Below, in pieces: positions 61,255 through 64,000 of a stretch of DNA of 64,000 nucleotides. The stretch comes from Rusavskia elegans (Eukaryota > Ascomycota > Lecanoromycetes > Teloschistales > Teloschistaceae): assembly GCA_011316305.1 (NCBI GenBank), contig SAUG01000018.1:224970-288969 (forward strand). Direction: 5' to 3'. Each line of letters begins with the position of its first letter. The first letter of the stretch is position 1. The notes under the pieces are model-generated. The model saw only the letters and a program-made list of their open reading frames with translations, was not told where the DNA came from and made no database searches. A program made the translations under genes and the position numbers.

Positions 61255-61505
61255 CTACTAGTTACCTTCTTCTTCTAATTACTTATTACCTTCTTCCTCC
61301 AACTATTTATTATCTTCCTTCTCTAACTATTTATTACCTTTCTCTTCCAACTACTTATTACCTTCCTTTTCTAACTACTTATTATCTTCCTTTTCTAACT
61401 ACTTATTACCTTCTTCCTCCAACTATTTATTATCTTCCTCCTCTAACTACTTATTACCTTCTTTTTCTAATTATCTACTACCTTCCTTTTCTATAACTAT
61501 TTATT
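61255..61505 (+). repeat. 24-bp tandem repeat (about ten units)
   Basis: Pyrimidine-rich units of the type CTACTTATTACCTTCCTTTT with small C/T variation. In one plus-strand frame they read SNYLLPSF/SNYLLPSS repeatedly, continuing directly after the Copia E3 frame. Confidence 0.85.
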
Positions 61506-61774
61506 ATCTTTTTTTTTAGGTAATTATTCTAGCTTAAATATAGTTATCTCTCGTAGCTATAGAAATATACTAGGAAGTTTTATAGTACTTCTTCTACTAG
61601 GCTAGAGTTAATATTATTTACTATAGCCGTTAATAAACCTAAAACTACGCCGGTTCTAACCTAGAATAATCGCCGTCGGGTACTCTAGTTTAATTAATAT
61701 AAATAATAGTTCTTTAGAATTTTAATTTAAATTTACTTAGTAATATAATATATTTTTCTACTAATAGTATAACT

Positions 61775-62165
61775 TTATTTTATAGTTATTGCTTTCGTAT
61801 CTTTTTCTTTTTCTTTTATTAATAATATAAGTACTTTATAGTTATCGTATCTTCCTTTTTCTCCTTTTCTTACTAATAATATAAGTACTTTATAGTTATC
61901 GCGTTTTTCTTTTTTTCCTTTTTTTACTAGTAATATAAGTACCTTATAGTTATCGCTTTTATATTTTTTTCTTCTTTTTTTACTAGTAATATAAGTACTT
62001 TATAGTTATCGCTTTTATATTTTCTTTTTCTTCTTTTACTAGTAATATAAGTGCTTTATAGTTATCGCGTCTTCCTTTTTTTCTTTCTATTACTAGTAAT
62101 ATAAGTATTTTATAGTTATTATATTTTCCTTCTTTTCCTTTTTTTACTAGTAATATAAATACCTC
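61775..62165 (+). repeat. ~55-bp tandem repeat (about seven units)
   Basis: Each unit has TACTTTATAGTTATCG, then a variable T/C-rich run, then ACTAGTAATATAAG. Units differ by transitions and small length changes in the T run. Confidence 0.85.
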
Positions 62166-62474
62166 GCAAGTACTATAACTTCCGATAATTCTCTATATTC
62201 GGATAAACCGGCTAGTACGCGATCTCGGTAATAATTATCTGGAATCTCGACTATATATATTTCTATTACCCCGATATAATATAGGCTTTTAGTATACCGA
62301 ATATAATCTTTTTTAGTCGCTAAAGCGAAAATATAACTATTAGTAAATATATTTACTATTCTACTTTAGCTAATAATAACGATTTTAGAAATATTCTATC
62401 GATTTATAGTATAATCTATATCTTACTAGAGCCTGCCGCCTTATTTTCGAGGAAAAGAAAAAGAATAGAATTAC

Positions 62475-62610
62475 TAGATAATTAGTTAAACCCGTTCGAT
62501 AATTAGCCAAGCTTGTCTAATACTAGGCGGACCTCGTTCGATAACTAGCCAAGTTCGTTTAATACTAGGCGGAATTCGTTTAATAACCAGCTAAACTCGT
62601 TCGGTACCCG
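62475..62610 (+). repeat. ~45-bp tandem repeat (three units)
   Basis: Units share CGTTCGATAA(T/C)TAGCCAAG and TAATACTAGGCGGA. The third is more diverged. Confidence 0.75.
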
Positions 62611-62734
62611 GGCGAATCGTATACCGGAGCCAGTAATATTCTACTCTACCCTAGCGTCTATATTAAATTCCAAGATAAGACGTTCGTCTTTACTTTATTA
62701 TCTAATATCTAATAGCCGCTATCTTTATTTTATT

Positions 62735-62810
62735 TTATTTTACCTCCCTTTATTTTATTTTACCTCCCTTTACTTTACTTTACTTTACTTTACTTTACTT
62801 TACTTTACGT
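62735..62810 (+). repeat. TTTAC/TTTTA simple repeats
   Basis: Two copies of TTTATTTTATTTTACCTCCC are followed by about eight TTTAC pentamers ending at about 62806. Confidence 0.85.
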
Positions 62811-63936
62811 TACCTCGCCGGACTTTATTATCTAATAGCCGTTTCTATCCTCCGATCCCTATCTATATATAGCCGTATTCGGTTATTTAAAGCTATCCTA
62901 GATATATTTCTTCGTTTACCTAAGGTATAATAGTAGATATTCTTATTAGACGACCTTGTAGGAAGGAGGATAGTACGGTAGAAAATAAAAGTAAGCTATA
63001 TAATAACTTTATTAGGATTATTAATATTATTTAAGATACTAGAAGTTAGGTAGTACCTTTTTATAAAAGGATCTTCTAACGTATAAACTATTTAAATAGA
63101 GGTTTTATAAAAAGTCGAAACGGAGTATACTAGATAATATATATCGATAAAAACGATACTCGAGATCTTAAAATTTAGATAATAGAAACTATTCTAGTTA
63201 AAGATATTATTATATAGAGGAGACTTAAATTTACTAGCCGGTACTTTCTAAATTTAAGCTTTAGAAAAAACGAGTCTTATTTTCTAGAATCGAAAGAGGT
63301 TATCTATAATAAATAGCTCCTTCTTTATATATCGATTTAAGAATATCTACTTCCGTATTTCCCCCGATTATAGGGACGCTAACGCCGGAAATAAGTATAT
63401 ACTATAATTTCTACGAGCTATAGAATATAATAAACTATCTATAGCCGATAATATAGAGTTCTAGAAATACTAGCGGGAGGAAATAGTACCTAGTAGTACG
63501 TATTTAGAATCCTAACCTACTATATTTATTAACGCTATTAACTTTATAAATAGAACGATCGGACTAACGCCCGGGGTAATAATATTCTATCTATTAATTA
63601 AGCTAGCTTTTATAATCCGGTACTAATCCTTATTAATAATAAAGATATTAATATAGAAAACTAAAAACGATAGAAGTTTAATAATAAATCTTTATATAAT
63701 AGTTATAGAGTCTATTACTAATAGGTTATAAAGTTAATCTTTAAATACTATCGGTACTATTATTAAAGAAAACTCGATTACCCGGGGGTTAGATTATATC
63801 TAAATTACTAAAGTATCTATAAAAGTAGACTAGACTACTGATAAAAGCCTCGAAGATTATATAAATACCGGCTTTAGAATAGCGAGATAATTCTATAATA
63901 TAGATAAGATTCCGCCGCCCCGAGCTAAATATTAAC
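62811..63936. other. Telomere-adjacent AT-rich sequence, no gene recognised
   Basis: RIP-like composition on both strands. No LTR, known domain or telomere-like interstitial repeat was seen before the terminal array. Confidence 0.5.
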
Positions 63937-64000
63937 TTAGGGTTAGGGTTAGGGTTAGGGTTAGGGTTAGGGTTAGGGTTAGGGTTAGGGTTAGGGTTAG
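63937..64000 (+). repeat. Telomere (TTAGGG)n
   Basis: Ten perfect TTAGGG units plus TTAG, G-rich strand running 5' to 3' to the window end. This is the orientation of a right chromosome end, so the window reaches the physical telomere (or at least its first repeats). Confidence 0.98.

Larger units (their letters stand above)
35880..63936. other. RIP-mutated AT-rich subtelomeric block
   Basis: Composition changes at about 35,870 from balanced to extremely AT/TpA-rich, with CpA and TpG almost absent while CpG is retained. Identifiable contents (listed separately) are all repeats or a repeated subtelomeric gene. 35,552-35,880 is the 3' flank of the dehydrogenase. 35,880-36,581 holds no recognisable element. 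Confidence 0.85.

Overview
The window is the right-hand chromosome end of a filamentous ascomycete (Pezizomycotina). It ends in 64 bp of TTAGGG repeats (63937-64000). The genes have short GT-AG introns (49-99 bp), often with CTAAC/CTGAC-type branch points. About 37 kb of the window is extremely AT- and TpA-rich and poor in CpA/TpG, with many CAG/CAA to TAG/TAA and TGG to TAG changes, which is the signature of repeat-induced point mutation (RIP). No rRNA, tRNA or CRISPR array was recognised.

Layout. (1) 1-12.35 kb, balanced composition: a partial hypothetical gene at the left edge; several signal-peptide genes (3555-4715 +, 5787-6444 -, 7248-8303 +) and degraded relatives; a truncated Tad-like LINE; an FAD-monooxygenase pseudogene missing its N-terminal part where it meets the LINE; and fragments of an old Copia element. 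(2) 12,356-21,392, AT-rich: a Copia LTR retrotransposon (minus strand) that landed inside the gag of the older Copia with a CTGTT target-site duplication (TSD), and that itself carries a 3.36-kb Gypsy-type gag element inserted in its integrase. This is a three-level nest resolvable to the base. (3) 21.4-35.9 kb, balanced: gag start of the old Copia, a GH43 arabinanase, a second two-domain secreted protein gene related to the 3555 gene, a secreted single-domain relative (28868-29604), two damaged secreted-protein genes, a broken extra copy of the CCAAT-binding subunit NF-YB/HAP3, and an intact short-chain dehydrogenase. (4) 35.9-63.9 kb, AT-rich: more copies of the same Gypsy-type element (one full copy with ATAGT TSD, one rearranged tandem pair, one lone LTR), a 4 x ~182 bp tandem array, a RIP-destroyed telomere-linked RecQ helicase (about 45.5-53.6 kb) split by the full copy, a + strand Copia element, several short-unit tandem repeats, and the telomere.

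Biologically this looks like a typical fast subtelomere. It holds lineage-specific secreted, Cys-containing proteins (candidate effectors), one carbohydrate-active enzyme and one oxidoreductase among decaying genes and transposons. The most interesting candidate for an undescribed system is the secreted protein family with one or two copies of a C...DG-C...helix...C-GG module (two intact two-module genes, one intact one-module gene, and at least one wreck), which appears to be expanding and dying in this subtelomere. All identifications come from reading translations by eye; no database search was done.
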